7,538 bases of DNA, from assembly GCA_955652195.1 (NCBI GenBank), contig CATPBC010000504.1:1-7538 (forward strand). The letters are read 5' to 3'. This DNA comes from an uncultured Xanthobacteraceae bacterium. Lineage in GTDB: Bacteria > Pseudomonadota > Alphaproteobacteria > Rhizobiales > Xanthobacteraceae. The notes beneath the pieces are model-generated. The model saw only the letters and a list, made by a program, of their open reading frames with translations, did not search any database and was not told where the DNA came from. Below, one piece after another: positions 1 through 5,995 of this stretch. Numbering within the stretch: position 1 is the stretch's first letter; each line of letters opens with the position of its first letter. Position numbers and translations under genes: made by a program.

Positions 1-927
1 ATGCGTGCGACACGCTACTATCAGACCGGCGAACGATTTTTGCATCCGCGTTCACAGCGGAGCATGGATGTCTATGCGCGTTCAGTGAAGCTCTTCAAGG
101 AAGCGGCGGCGTTGATCCCGCGCCCACGTATCGAGCCGGTCGAGATTCCTTACGAGAACACAAGCTTGCCGGCGCTGCTGGTGCATCCAAACCCAGAGGC
201 CACGGGTGCGCAGCCGGCGCCGGCAATGGTATTTTTCGACGGTTTCGACGTCACCAAAGAGCTGCAATACGGCTACGGCATTCCCGATCTCGCCGCGCGC
301 GGCATCGGTTGTCTCGTGGTCGACGGGCCGGGCAATGGCGAGAGCGTGCGGTTTCGTAACCTGCCGCTGATCGCCGAGACCGAAAATTACGCGACGCCGG
401 CATATCAATATCTTGCCGCGCGGCGCGAATTCGATCCAAATCGAATTGGGGTAATGGCACTGTCGCTCGGCGGCTATTACGCGCCGCGCGCCGCGTCACT
501 CGAGCCGCGCTTTGCCTGCTGCGTCGCTTGGGGCGCGCAGTGGGACTATCACGAGATTTGGGCCCGCCGTCTCGAAGAGCTCGATTCTGGCAAGGTGTTG
601 TCGCTTTCGGTGCCGCCGGAACATCTGCAGTGGGTGCTCGGCGTTTCTGACCGTGCCGCCGCCCTCAAAAAGCTCGAAGGCTTTCGCCTCGACGGCATCG
701 TGCAAAAAATGGCCTGTCCGTTTTTGTTGCTGCACGGCGCCGGCGATGAGCAGATTCCACTTGAGTTGGCGGAAAAGCTCTTTGAGGCCGTGGGCTCCAA
801 GCAGAAGGCGCTTAAGATATTCAGTCGCGAGGAAGGCGGTTTCCACCACTGCCAGGTCGATAATATCACTATCGGCGTGCACTACATGTTCGATTGGATC
901 GCGGATGTTTTGAATGCCGGTCGATAG
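1..927 (+). CDS. FrsA/DUF1100-like alpha/beta hydrolase, probably 5'-truncated by the window
   Basis: Serine hydrolase of the alpha/beta fold, resembling the FrsA/DUF1100 group that includes 2,6-dihydropseudooxynicotine hydrolase and fungal Ayg1; the substrate cannot be read from sequence. Seen: an oxyanion-side DGPGNGES stretch (residues 108-115), a nucleophile elbow ALSLGG with Ser155, an acid candidate Asp249 in HGAGDEQIP, and His282/His283 in GGFHHCQVDN. Glu185 lies 30 residues after the serine, close to where that family has a functional Glu. The elbow is A-x-S-x-G rather than the usual G-x-S-x-G. Family members usually run to about 380-400 residues with a helical N-terminal part. Here only 308 are visible, and residue 1 already lies in that helical part (RYYQTGERFL). 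The ATG at base 1 is therefore probably an internal Met. The fold is secure; the start and substrate are not. Confidence 0.8.
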   Translation: MRATRYYQTGERFLHPRSQRSMDVYARSVKLFKEAAALIPRPRIEPVEIPYENTSLPALLVHPNPEATGAQPAPAMVFFDGFDVTKELQYGYGIPDLAARGIGCLVVDGPGNGESVRFRNLPLIAETENYATPAYQYLAARREFDPNRIGVMALSLGGYYAPRAASLEPRFACCVAWGAQWDYHEIWARRLEELDSGKVLSLSVPPEHLQWVLGVSDRAAALKKLEGFRLDGIVQKMACPFLLLHGAGDEQIPLELAEKLFEAVGSKQKALKIFSREEGGFHHCQVDNITIGVHYMFDWIADVLNAGR

Positions 928-1002
928 GTAGGACGCACCCTGCGCTACCAGCGGTAGTTCGAGACCGGGACGAAAACCCAGCAAGATGCTTCGTCAAAGC
1001 AA

Positions 1003-1021
1003 ATCGTGCTCGCTGCACGAT
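1003..1021. repeat. Perfect 7-bp inverted repeat between the hydrolase and Cache genes
   Basis: ATCGTGC (1003-1009) and GCACGAT (1015-1021) are perfect inverted arms around a 5-base loop, about 75 bases after the hydrolase stop and 73 before the Cache start. The sequence after it is A/T-rich (about 1024-1042) but has no T-run, so it is a poor intrinsic terminator. It could be an operator or a weak terminator. A smaller hairpin (945-957, 5-bp stem) precedes it. Confidence 0.35.
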
Positions 1022-1093
1022 CAGATTAAATAATCCTTAAATGGTGGGCGACCATTGTGATCCGGCTGGCTATTTCCCTCGTGGAGCCCCGCT

Positions 1094-1555
1094 ATGGTTC
1101 GCCTGCTTGCCTCGTTCGTGGCCGTCATGTTGCTGACCCAATGTTCTTATGCGTCGGCCGGTGAATACGGCAACAAGGACGAGGCCATGGCGATGGTCGA
1201 ACGCGTGAAAGAGATGTTCGTCAGGGACGGCGCCGATCCGACCTTCAAAGCTGTTTCCGATAAGTCTGTGGCCAACTTTCACGATCGCGATCTCTATCCC
1301 TTCATTTACGACTTGAGAGGCAATTGCGTCGCGCATGGCGCTCGGCCGGCGCTCATAGGTAAAAATCTCCTCGACCTCAAGGATCAAGACGGAAAATACC
1401 TGATCCGCGAAATGGTCGACATCGCCAGCGGGCCTGGCGCAGGCTGGGTCAATTACAAGTGGCCTAATCCGATCAACAATAAGATCGAGGATAAGACCAG
1501 CTACATCGAAAAGATGGGCGACTATTTCGTTGGGGTCGGAGTCTACCGGGAGTGA
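1094..1555 (+). CDS. Secreted single-Cache (sCache_2) sensor protein
   Basis: A 153-residue exported protein consisting of a signal peptide and one Cache domain. Residues 1-22 have a basic start, a hydrophobic core ([11 protein letters not shown]) and a likely signal peptidase I site after ASA (A22|G23). Cys17 sits in LTQC, a poor lipobox because of Gln at -1. The rest carries typical sCache_2 landmarks: [16 protein letters not shown] (67-82), [13 protein letters not shown] (89-101), [10 protein letters not shown] (117-126) and the closing FVGVGVY (145-151). Cache domains bind small ligands, often carboxylates, and are usually part of receptors. Here the domain is free-standing and soluble, presumably periplasmic. 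The ATG has GGAG at 1083-1086, 7 bases upstream. The stop overlaps the GTG start of the downstream MCP (GTGA), so the two are probably co-translated. The inferred role is ligand sensing for that MCP. Confidence 0.88.
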   Translation: MVRLLASFVAVMLLTQCSYASAGEYGNKDEAMAMVERVKEMFVRDGADPTFKAVSDKSVANFHDRDLYPFIYDLRGNCVAHGARPALIGKNLLDLKDQDGKYLIREMVDIASGPGAGWVNYKWPNPINNKIEDKTSYIEKMGDYFVGVGVYRE

Positions 1556-3327
1556 CCCGAACGGCCGACGAAGGAAAACGGCCGGGCAAAGGCAGCAGCA
1601 TGCTCACATTCGTCAACGAGCCGGCGTCCGGATTTCTGTCACGCCTGACAATTCGCACCAAAGCCTTCATCGCCTCTGCCGTTGTATTGATCTGTCTGAT
1701 CGGGATGGGCGTGATTGCGGTGCTTGGCTCGCGCGAGGTCGCCCGAAATTTGGACGAGCTTTCACGGTCGAACTTGCCGACCCGCGGCGCCGCGGTGATA
1801 GTGAACAACTCCGTGATTGACGCACATATGCGGATATTTCGCTATGTGTCCTGGGCCAGCAACGGCGTAAATGAGAAGCTTCTGCAGAATCTCCGCAACG
1901 AAATCGAAGCCGATTTCTCGGCGATCAGGAAAAGCTTCAATGAACTAGCGGCACGGCCCGATCTTTCGGCCCAGTTAAAGACCGAGCTGAGCACCCTTCA
2001 GGGAAAGCTGCAGAAGTACGAAAGCACCGCCAGGGACGTGCTCGACGTCGGACGGACCGACCCGCCAATGGCAACGATGATGCTTGGCCAAACCGACGAC
2101 AGCTTTACCGGCATCGAGGCTAATATTCGCAAGATCCTCAATGCGATTGTCGCCGAGTCGTATTCGATTGTCGAAGAGCTATCGATCGCCACCGGACGCG
2201 AAACGCTTTCGCTCGCAATCGGACTGATCGCCTGCTTCGTGCTCAGCGTGGCCGCCATGGCTTTCGTCGCCAGATCGATCGTTAGACCGATCACCTCGAT
2301 TACTCACGCCATGCAGAAGTTGTCGACCGGGGACACTGCGGTAGAATTGGGATATCGCGATCGCAGCGATGAAATCGGACAGATGATCGAGGCGATCGAG
2401 ATCTTCCGGCACAACGCGCTCGAGATTCAAGCAATGCAGCTGTCCCGTCGCCAAGCCGAAGAGCAGCGAGCGCTGAAACGACGCGAAGAGATGGCCGCAC
2501 TTGCCGCGGAATTTGAAGGCTCGGTCAAACAGATTGCCGCACAACTGGTCAAGGCTGTCACTGCAGTGCGCAACAACGCTGAGGTGATGGCCAAGGCTGC
2601 AGAAGATACCAAAACAAAATCGAGTTCGAGTGTCGAAGCCGTTGTTAATACCCGCGAAAATATAGAAACAGTGGCGCAGGCGGCACGCGAGCTGTCGCGA
2701 ACCATTGATGAATTGGCAGGACGCACTAATGACGTTTTCAAGCTTACCAGCGACACCGCAGAGCAATCGGAAAGCGCCAGTGCGGAATTGGCCAAGCTCG
2801 CCGCCTCCGTGGAGCAGATCCTGCCTATTACCGATCTCATTCAGGGCATCGCGCAACAGACCAATCTTTTGGCATTGAACGCGACAATCGAAGCAGCCCG
2901 GGCGGGAATGGCCGGAAAGGGATTCGCGGTGGTTGCCGGTGAAGTGAAAACGCTCGCTCAGCAAAGTGGCCGAGCTACCGATGAGATCGCGCATAAAATT
3001 GCGGCTGTCCGCGAAACCTGCTCCGCCGTGGTCTCGACCATCAGTCAGATCATTCAGGCAATAAAAAATCTCAAAGCCTTCGCAACCGAGATCTCGACCG
3101 GCATCGGGCAGCAATCTGCTGCGACCGCCGGCATTTTCGCCAGTGCGCAGTCAGCCGCCGATAGCTCACGGGCGGTAGCGGCAAATATCGTCGATCTAAA
3201 CGGTCATGCCGATGCGACGTTTGCGGCTTCTAACGAAGTGCTCGAGACCACCAAGCGCCTGTTCGACCATACCCGAGGCGTGCAGACCAATGTCGACAAG
3301 TTTTTGGGCCACGTGAGAAGCGCTTAA
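1552..3327 (+). CDS. Methyl-accepting chemotaxis protein (transmembrane chemoreceptor)
   Basis: Inner-membrane chemoreceptor that signals to CheA/CheW. Domains in order: short cytoplasmic tail; TM1 about residues 38-58; periplasmic helical bundle about 60-215 (4HB-like, no Cache motifs); TM2 about 219-239; HAMP about 240-292 (starting [17 protein letters not shown]); then a long coiled-coil signalling hairpin to 591 with its tip at [20 protein letters not shown] (433-452) and [15 protein letters not shown] (455-469). There is no C-terminal NWETF-type pentapeptide for CheR/CheB; it ends HVRSA. Met453 replaces the usual Glu after EAARAG. Two starts are possible: GTG 1552, overlapping the Cache stop with CGGAG 10 bases upstream, or ATG 1600 (residue 17) with AAAGG 7 bases upstream. 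The 16 extra residues are polar and uninformative, so the later start is equally credible. The gene lies in a unit with the secreted Cache protein and converges on cpdR. Confidence 0.93.
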   Translation: MTRTADEGKRPGKGSSMLTFVNEPASGFLSRLTIRTKAFIASAVVLICLIGMGVIAVLGSREVARNLDELSRSNLPTRGAAVIVNNSVIDAHMRIFRYVSWASNGVNEKLLQNLRNEIEADFSAIRKSFNELAARPDLSAQLKTELSTLQGKLQKYESTARDVLDVGRTDPPMATMMLGQTDDSFTGIEANIRKILNAIVAESYSIVEELSIATGRETLSLAIGLIACFVLSVAAMAFVARSIVRPITSITHAMQKLSTGDTAVELGYRDRSDEIGQMIEAIEIFRHNALEIQAMQLSRRQAEEQRALKRREEMAALAAEFEGSVKQIAAQLVKAVTAVRNNAEVMAKAAEDTKTKSSSSVEAVVNTRENIETVAQAARELSRTIDELAGRTNDVFKLTSDTAEQSESASAELAKLAASVEQILPITDLIQGIAQQTNLLALNATIEAARAGMAGKGFAVVAGEVKTLAQQSGRATDEIAHKIAAVRETCSAVVSTISQIIQAIKNLKAFATEISTGIGQQSAATAGIFASAQSAADSSRAVAANIVDLNGHADATFAASNEVLETTKRLFDHTRGVQTNVDKFLGHVRSA

Positions 3328-3347
3328 GGGCGCCGCACTGCGTCTGC

Positions 3348-3707
3348 TCAAGCCGCAAGCATCTTCTGCACTTCACTGACCAGCTCGCGCAGGTGAATCG
3401 GCTTGGACAGAACCTTGGCGTGCCTGGGCGCGCTTGAGTCGGAATTGAGTGCAACGGCGGCGAAGCCGGTAATGAACATGATCTTGATGTCGGGATCGAG
3501 CTCGGCCGCGCGGCGGGCAAGTTCGATCCCATCCATTTCCGGCATGACAATATCGGTCAGCAAGAGTTCGAACGGCTCTTCGCGCAATCGCTGATAGGCG
3601 GACAGACCGTTGTCATACGAAATCACGTCGAAGCCGGCATTTTGCAGCGCCTTGACCAGGAAACGGCGCATATCGATGTCGTCTTCCGCAAGCAGGATTT
3701 TGGACAT
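3348..3707 (-). CDS. cpdR: Cell-cycle response regulator CpdR (single receiver domain)
   Basis: A stand-alone receiver of 119 residues without an output domain. In Caulobacter, unphosphorylated CpdR primes the ClpXP protease for cell-cycle substrates, and the CckA-ChpT relay switches it off by phosphorylation. Seen: acidic pocket E8-D9-D10, phosphoacceptor Asp52 in LLTDIVMPEMDG, Thr80 in FITGFAAVAL, Lys102 in LSKP. The GFAAVALNSD stretch and the REEPFELLLTDIVMPEMDG core are CpdR-like rather than general CheY-like. The protein ends in Ala-Ala, a ClpX-type degron; the same ending is reported to matter for turnover in Caulobacter (recalled, not checked). ATG 3707 gives MSKILLAEDD; a TTG at 3713 would add only two residues. 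No good Shine-Dalgarno is seen, and a small hairpin (arms 3719-3723 and 3728-3732) sits just upstream of the start. It is divergent from the N-formylglutamate amidohydrolase. Confidence 0.93.
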   Translation of the reverse strand: MSKILLAEDDIDMRRFLVKALQNAGFDVISYDNGLSAYQRLREEPFELLLTDIVMPEMDGIELARRAAELDPDIKIMFITGFAAVALNSDSSAPRHAKVLSKPIHLRELVSEVQKMLAA

Positions 3708-3775
3708 GACCAACGAACCCGGCTTTGGCCGGCCCCCTGCATCCCATAAGCGGGACGCCAGGTAAACATCGGGTG

Positions 3776-3784
3776 AAGGAGGAG
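3776..3784 (+). promoter_or_regulatory. Very strong Shine-Dalgarno serving a leader ORF
   Basis: AAGGAGGAG at 3776-3784 lies 5 bases before ATG 3790. It is, with the one before hsp20, among the two best ribosome-binding sites in the window. It is about 100 bases upstream of the annotated N-formylglutamate amidohydrolase start, which itself has no visible site. It therefore either drives the short leader frame or marks the translation entry point of this mRNA. Confidence 0.55.
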
Positions 3785-3789
3785 CCGCG

Positions 3790-3846
3790 ATGCTGGGCCT
3801 ATGGCAGCAAATGGCCTTGGCAAGCTGCGGCGCGTATGGAAAATAG
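3790..3846 (+). CDS. Candidate 18-residue leader peptide upstream of N-formylglutamate amidohydrolase
   Basis: ATG 3790 opens an 18-codon frame, MLGLWQQMALASCGAYGK, ending at TAG 3844-3846. Its support is the near-perfect Shine-Dalgarno 5 bases upstream and its position directly before a gene that lacks one. The frame is the same as that of the amidohydrolase, with no other stop between, and the gap from TAG to the ATG at 3883 is 36 bases. The peptide contains no histidine run, so it does not look like a histidine attenuator. Possible roles are translational coupling or leader-mediated control. Alternatively it is the remnant of a longer amidohydrolase N-terminus cut by an amber codon. No conservation evidence is available, so confidence is modest. 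Confidence 0.35.
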   Translation: MLGLWQQMALASCGAYGK

Positions 3847-3882
3847 CTGCCAGCCGCACGTCACGCGAAAGCCCCCAGCGTC

Positions 3883-4770
3883 ATGCCGGAAATGCAGGAC
3901 GAACTCGATCCCCCGTTCGAAGCCCTGGAGCCGGCGGACTGCCGTGGGCCGCTGTTGTTCAATTCACCGCACAGCGGGCGGATTTATCCTCGGGAGTTCT
4001 TGCTGACCTCACGGCTCGATCTGGCGACGCTGCGCCGCTCGGAGGACTCATTCGTCGGTGAGCTGATCGAAGGCGTGGTGGCCCGCGGCCATCCCGTGGT
4101 GCGAGCGCATTTCCCGCGCTGTTACGTCGACGTCAATCGCGAACCTTACGAACTGGACCCGCGAATGTTCGAGGGGCGACTGCCCTCGTTTGCCAATACC
4201 CGCTCAATGCGGGTGGCAGGCGGGCTCGGCACGGTCGCGCGCGTAGTGGGCGATGCCCAGGAAATCTATGATCAGCGGATTACGGTCGCGGAGGCGATGC
4301 GGCGCATTGACGGGCTTTATAAGCCTTACCACCGGGCGCTGCGCCGGCTTTTCATGCGGCTGCAACGCGATTTTGGCGCTGCGATCCTGATCGACTGCCA
4401 TTCAATGCCCTCCACCACCGGCAGTCGCGACGAGCGGCCGCGCGCGGATCTGGTGCTTGGCGATCGCTATGGCACAAGCTGCGTCGGGATTGTGCCGGAA
4501 GCAATCGAACAATGCATGCGCGGCTTCGGTTACACCGTGAGCCGCAACAAACCCTACGCCGGCGGCTTCATCACCGAGCATTACGGCAATCCGACCGCTG
4601 GGCTGCACGCTATTCAGCTTGAGATCAATCGTGGGCTTTACATGGACGAGCGCCGTTACGAGCGCTCGGCCTCGTTTGCCAAGTTGGCACGCGAATTCGA
4701 ATTACTGGCCGATCAGCTTGCCAATATCCCGATCGAAGAACTACGACCCTACCGCGCCGCGGCGGAGTAG
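3883..4770 (+). CDS. N-formylglutamate amidohydrolase family protein
   Basis: Predicted cytosolic metal-dependent amidase that splits N-formyl-L-glutamate into formate and glutamate, the last step of one histidine-degradation route. Recognised by family blocks: NSPHSG (residues 27-32), FPRCYVDVNREP (77-88), DCHSMP (171-176) and LEINRGLYM (246-254); the His and Glu residues in these blocks are the likely metal and catalytic positions. At 295 residues it is full-length for the family. The start is uncertain: ATG 3883 has no Shine-Dalgarno, and ATG 3892 (residue 4) has only CGGA nearby. No other hut genes are visible, so histidine breakdown is not shown by context and the true substrate may be another N-formyl or N-acyl amino acid. 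It is divergent from cpdR; the 3' end faces a predicted minus-strand small RNA terminator. Confidence 0.9.
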   Translation: MPEMQDELDPPFEALEPADCRGPLLFNSPHSGRIYPREFLLTSRLDLATLRRSEDSFVGELIEGVVARGHPVVRAHFPRCYVDVNREPYELDPRMFEGRLPSFANTRSMRVAGGLGTVARVVGDAQEIYDQRITVAEAMRRIDGLYKPYHRALRRLFMRLQRDFGAAILIDCHSMPSTTGSRDERPRADLVLGDRYGTSCVGIVPEAIEQCMRGFGYTVSRNKPYAGGFITEHYGNPTAGLHAIQLEINRGLYMDERRYERSASFAKLAREFELLADQLANIPIEELRPYRAAAE

Positions 4771-4797
4771 CGAGCCGCAAAACTAAAGCGCAAGGCC

Positions 4798-4833
4798 AAA
4801 GAAAAAGGGCCGCTCACCTTGCGGGAGCGGCCC
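4798..4833 (-). terminator. Intrinsic terminator, minus strand
   Basis: Perfect 9-bp GC-rich arms GGGCCGCTC (4807-4815) and GAGCGGCCC (4825-4833) enclose a 9-base loop. Read on the minus strand the stem is followed by TTTTTCTTT (4806 down to 4798), the classic rho-independent layout. On the plus strand the bases after the stem are AAGTCTAG, so it is not a good terminator for the amidohydrolase gene. No protein gene lies upstream on the minus strand, so it needs another transcript to stop. Confidence 0.7.
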
Positions 4834-4897
4834 AAGTCTAGGGAGGAAACGCCCAAGGAGGGCGACGGTAACGTGAGAGAATCTCCCGCTACCGCAC
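4798..4897 (-). ncRNA. Candidate small RNA with exposed anti-Shine-Dalgarno motif
   Basis: Predicted RNA of about 100 bases, transcribed leftward. On the minus strand, in order: (i) an imperfect stem-loop with outer arms CGGTA/TACCG (4866-4870, 4890-4894) and an inner GAGA/TCTC stem; (ii) a 5-bp hairpin CGCCC/GGGCG (4850-4864) whose loop reads UCCUU; (iii) a single-stranded stretch (about 4834-4849) containing CCUCCC, complementary to a Shine-Dalgarno; (iv) the intrinsic terminator. A sigma-70-like promoter sits just upstream. This layout resembles alphaproteobacterial trans-acting sRNAs with CCUCC motifs in loops or linkers, for example the alpha-r14 family; membership is not claimed. It would act by base-pairing to ribosome-binding sites, presumably with Hfq. 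The 5' end is inferred from promoter spacing and may be off by several bases. A cis role for the same structures on the plus strand is less likely, because the T-run lies on the minus-strand side. Confidence 0.5.
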
Positions 4898-4903
4898 TGC
4901 AGC

Positions 4904-4931
4904 AACATACACTGCGCCGCACAAAATTCAA
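4904..4931 (-). promoter_or_regulatory. Possible sigma-70-like promoter for the candidate sRNA
   Basis: On the minus strand TTGAAT (4931-4926) and TATGTT (4909-4904) are separated by 16 bases, each matching 4 of 6 consensus positions. The predicted start lies near 4897. The spacer contains the short palindrome TGCGGCGCA (4921-4913), which could be an operator. Confidence 0.4.
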
Positions 4932-5059
4932 GGCTGGTCGGCCGGTCCGTGGGAATTTTTCCCGTCCAAATTCGGCGTATTGTGCATATTTGCGATGCAG
5001 GCTCAAAATAGATAAGTACAATCAGAAACTTATGGCTTGAAGTATGCTTGCTTAAAACT

Positions 5060-5085
5060 TGGCCATTTTCTTGTTTTCATGGCCA
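5060..5085. repeat. Inverted repeat with T-rich loop upstream of hisN
   Basis: TGGCCAT (5060-5066) and ATGGCCA (5079-5085) are perfect 7-base arms around a 12-base loop made almost only of T with a few C and one G. It lies about 97 bases before the hisN start. It could be an operator or a leader hairpin. Confidence 0.4.
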
Positions 5086-5115
5086 GCGGCAACGCTGATT
5101 TCGAATATCGGCGCG

Positions 5116-5143
5116 CTTGGCCCTGGCGGCCAGGCCAGCCAAG
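5116..5143. repeat. Long GC-rich hairpin in the hisN leader
   Basis: CTTGGC-CCTGGC (5116-5127) pairs with GCCAGG (5129-5134) and, after a CCA bulge (5135-5137), GCCAAG (5138-5143). The two arms are otherwise fully complementary, giving an 11-12 bp stem with a very tight loop. It lies 38 bases before the hisN ATG and leaves its AGGGG (5171-5175) free. No T-run follows. A role in mRNA stability or hisN control is possible but unproven. Confidence 0.45.
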
Positions 5144-5181
5144 TGTGGATGCCGTGTAAGGGCGGATTCTAGGGGTTTGCG

Positions 5182-5964
5182 ATGACGGCGATCGACTTTA
5201 CTGCCTTTGTCGACGAACTTGCCGCCATCTCTGGCGAAACCATCCGGCCGTTTTTTCGCAGCGCGCTGGGCATTGAAAACAAAAGCCGCTCCGGCGGCTT
5301 CGATCCGGTCACGGCCGCCGACCGCGCCGCCGAAGCGGCAATGCGTACCCTCATCAAGCGGACGTTTCCCGAGCACGGTATCATCGGCGAAGAATTCGGC
5401 ATTGAGCGCCGCGACGCTGAATATGTCTGGGTGCTCGACCCGATCGACGGGACCAAGTCGTTCATCTGCGGCATGCCGGCCTGGGGGACGCTTATCGCAT
5501 TGACCCGGCGCGGCGAGCCGATTTACGGCATGATGCATCAACCGTTCACGCGCGAGCATTTCTCCGGCGATGGCCGCGGCGCGCGCTATCGCGGGCCCGC
5601 CGGCGATCGAGCGCTTCGCGCACGCGCCTGCGCCTCAGTGCAGGACGCCGTGCTGTGCACGACCAGTCCGCTATTGATGAAATCTGACGACCGCAAATGC
5701 TTTCAACGGGTCGAGCAGGCGGTGCGGCTGTCGCGCTATGGCGGCGATTGCTACGCCTATTGCGTGCTTGCCGCCGGCCATGTCGACTTGGTGATCGAAA
5801 CCGAACTCAAGCCGCACGATGTCTTGCCTTTGATTCCGATCATCGAAGGAGCCGGCGGCATCATTACTACGTGGGAAAACGGCCGACCGCATGAGGGCGG
5901 GCGCATCGTTGCGGCGGGCGATCAACGGGCCCACGCACAGGCGCTGGAGTTGCTAAATGGGTAA
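5182..5964 (+). CDS. hisN: Histidinol-phosphatase, inositol-monophosphatase type (HisN)
   Basis: Predicted Mg-dependent phosphatase removing phosphate from L-histidinol phosphate, the second-last step of histidine synthesis, in the cytosol. The IMPase fold is shown by DPVTAADRAAE (41-51), GEEFG with Glu70 (69-73), the metal motif DPIDGT with Asp86 and Asp89 (86-91), and Asp213 in KPHDVLPL. The stretch GGDCYAYCVLAAGHVDLVIE and the IPIIEGAGG block (218-226) match HisN rather than inositol monophosphatase SuhB. At 260 residues it is full-length. ATG 5182 has AGGGG at 5171-5175, 6 bases upstream. It follows the N-formylglutamate amidohydrolase on the same strand but 411 bases away, so it is probably transcribed separately. 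It converges on the lysophospholipase-like gene with 31 bases between stops. Activity on other sugar or inositol phosphates cannot be excluded. Confidence 0.88.
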   Translation: MTAIDFTAFVDELAAISGETIRPFFRSALGIENKSRSGGFDPVTAADRAAEAAMRTLIKRTFPEHGIIGEEFGIERRDAEYVWVLDPIDGTKSFICGMPAWGTLIALTRRGEPIYGMMHQPFTREHFSGDGRGARYRGPAGDRALRARACASVQDAVLCTTSPLLMKSDDRKCFQRVEQAVRLSRYGGDCYAYCVLAAGHVDLVIETELKPHDVLPLIPIIEGAGGIITTWENGRPHEGGRIVAAGDQRAHAQALELLNG

Positions 5965-5995
5965 GTCGCCGAGGCAGGCCGCCCAGCTCGAACCA

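Larger units (their letters stand above)
4771..5181. other. 411-base intergenic region rich in hairpins
   Basis: No convincing protein gene lies here. The left half (4798-4931) contains what looks like a leftward small RNA unit with promoter, three stem-loops and a T-run terminator. A short A/T-rich hairpin (GGGAA/TTCCC, 4951-4963) follows. The right half holds inverted repeats at 5060-5085 and 5116-5143, in the probable leader of hisN. No clear hisN promoter was found; the A/T-rich stretch at about 4980-5060 is the most likely place. Confidence 0.6.

Noticed and set aside
1003..1021. Hairpin after the first hydrolase as an intrinsic terminator
   Set aside because: The 7-bp stem is sound but no T-run follows on either strand, so it is listed only as an inverted repeat.
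1094..1160. Lipoprotein signal on the Cache protein (LTQC)
   Set aside because: Gln directly before Cys is not accepted in the lipobox; an ASA-type signal peptidase I site lies five residues on and fits better.
2179..3114. 311-residue minus-strand open frame across the MCP
   Set aside because: It is fully inside the well-recognised MCP coding region on the other strand and its translation is Cys/His-rich without domain motifs. It is a shadow of GC-rich codon bias.
4819..5040. 73-residue plus-strand open frame, or a shorter GTG 4873 version behind AAGGAGGG (4855-4862)
   Set aside because: It runs through the predicted hairpins, has codon use unlike the neighbours (rare AGA, ATA, TGT and AGG codons), and encodes no recognisable domain. 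The Shine-Dalgarno-like bases are better explained as the complement of the sRNA's CCUCC loop.
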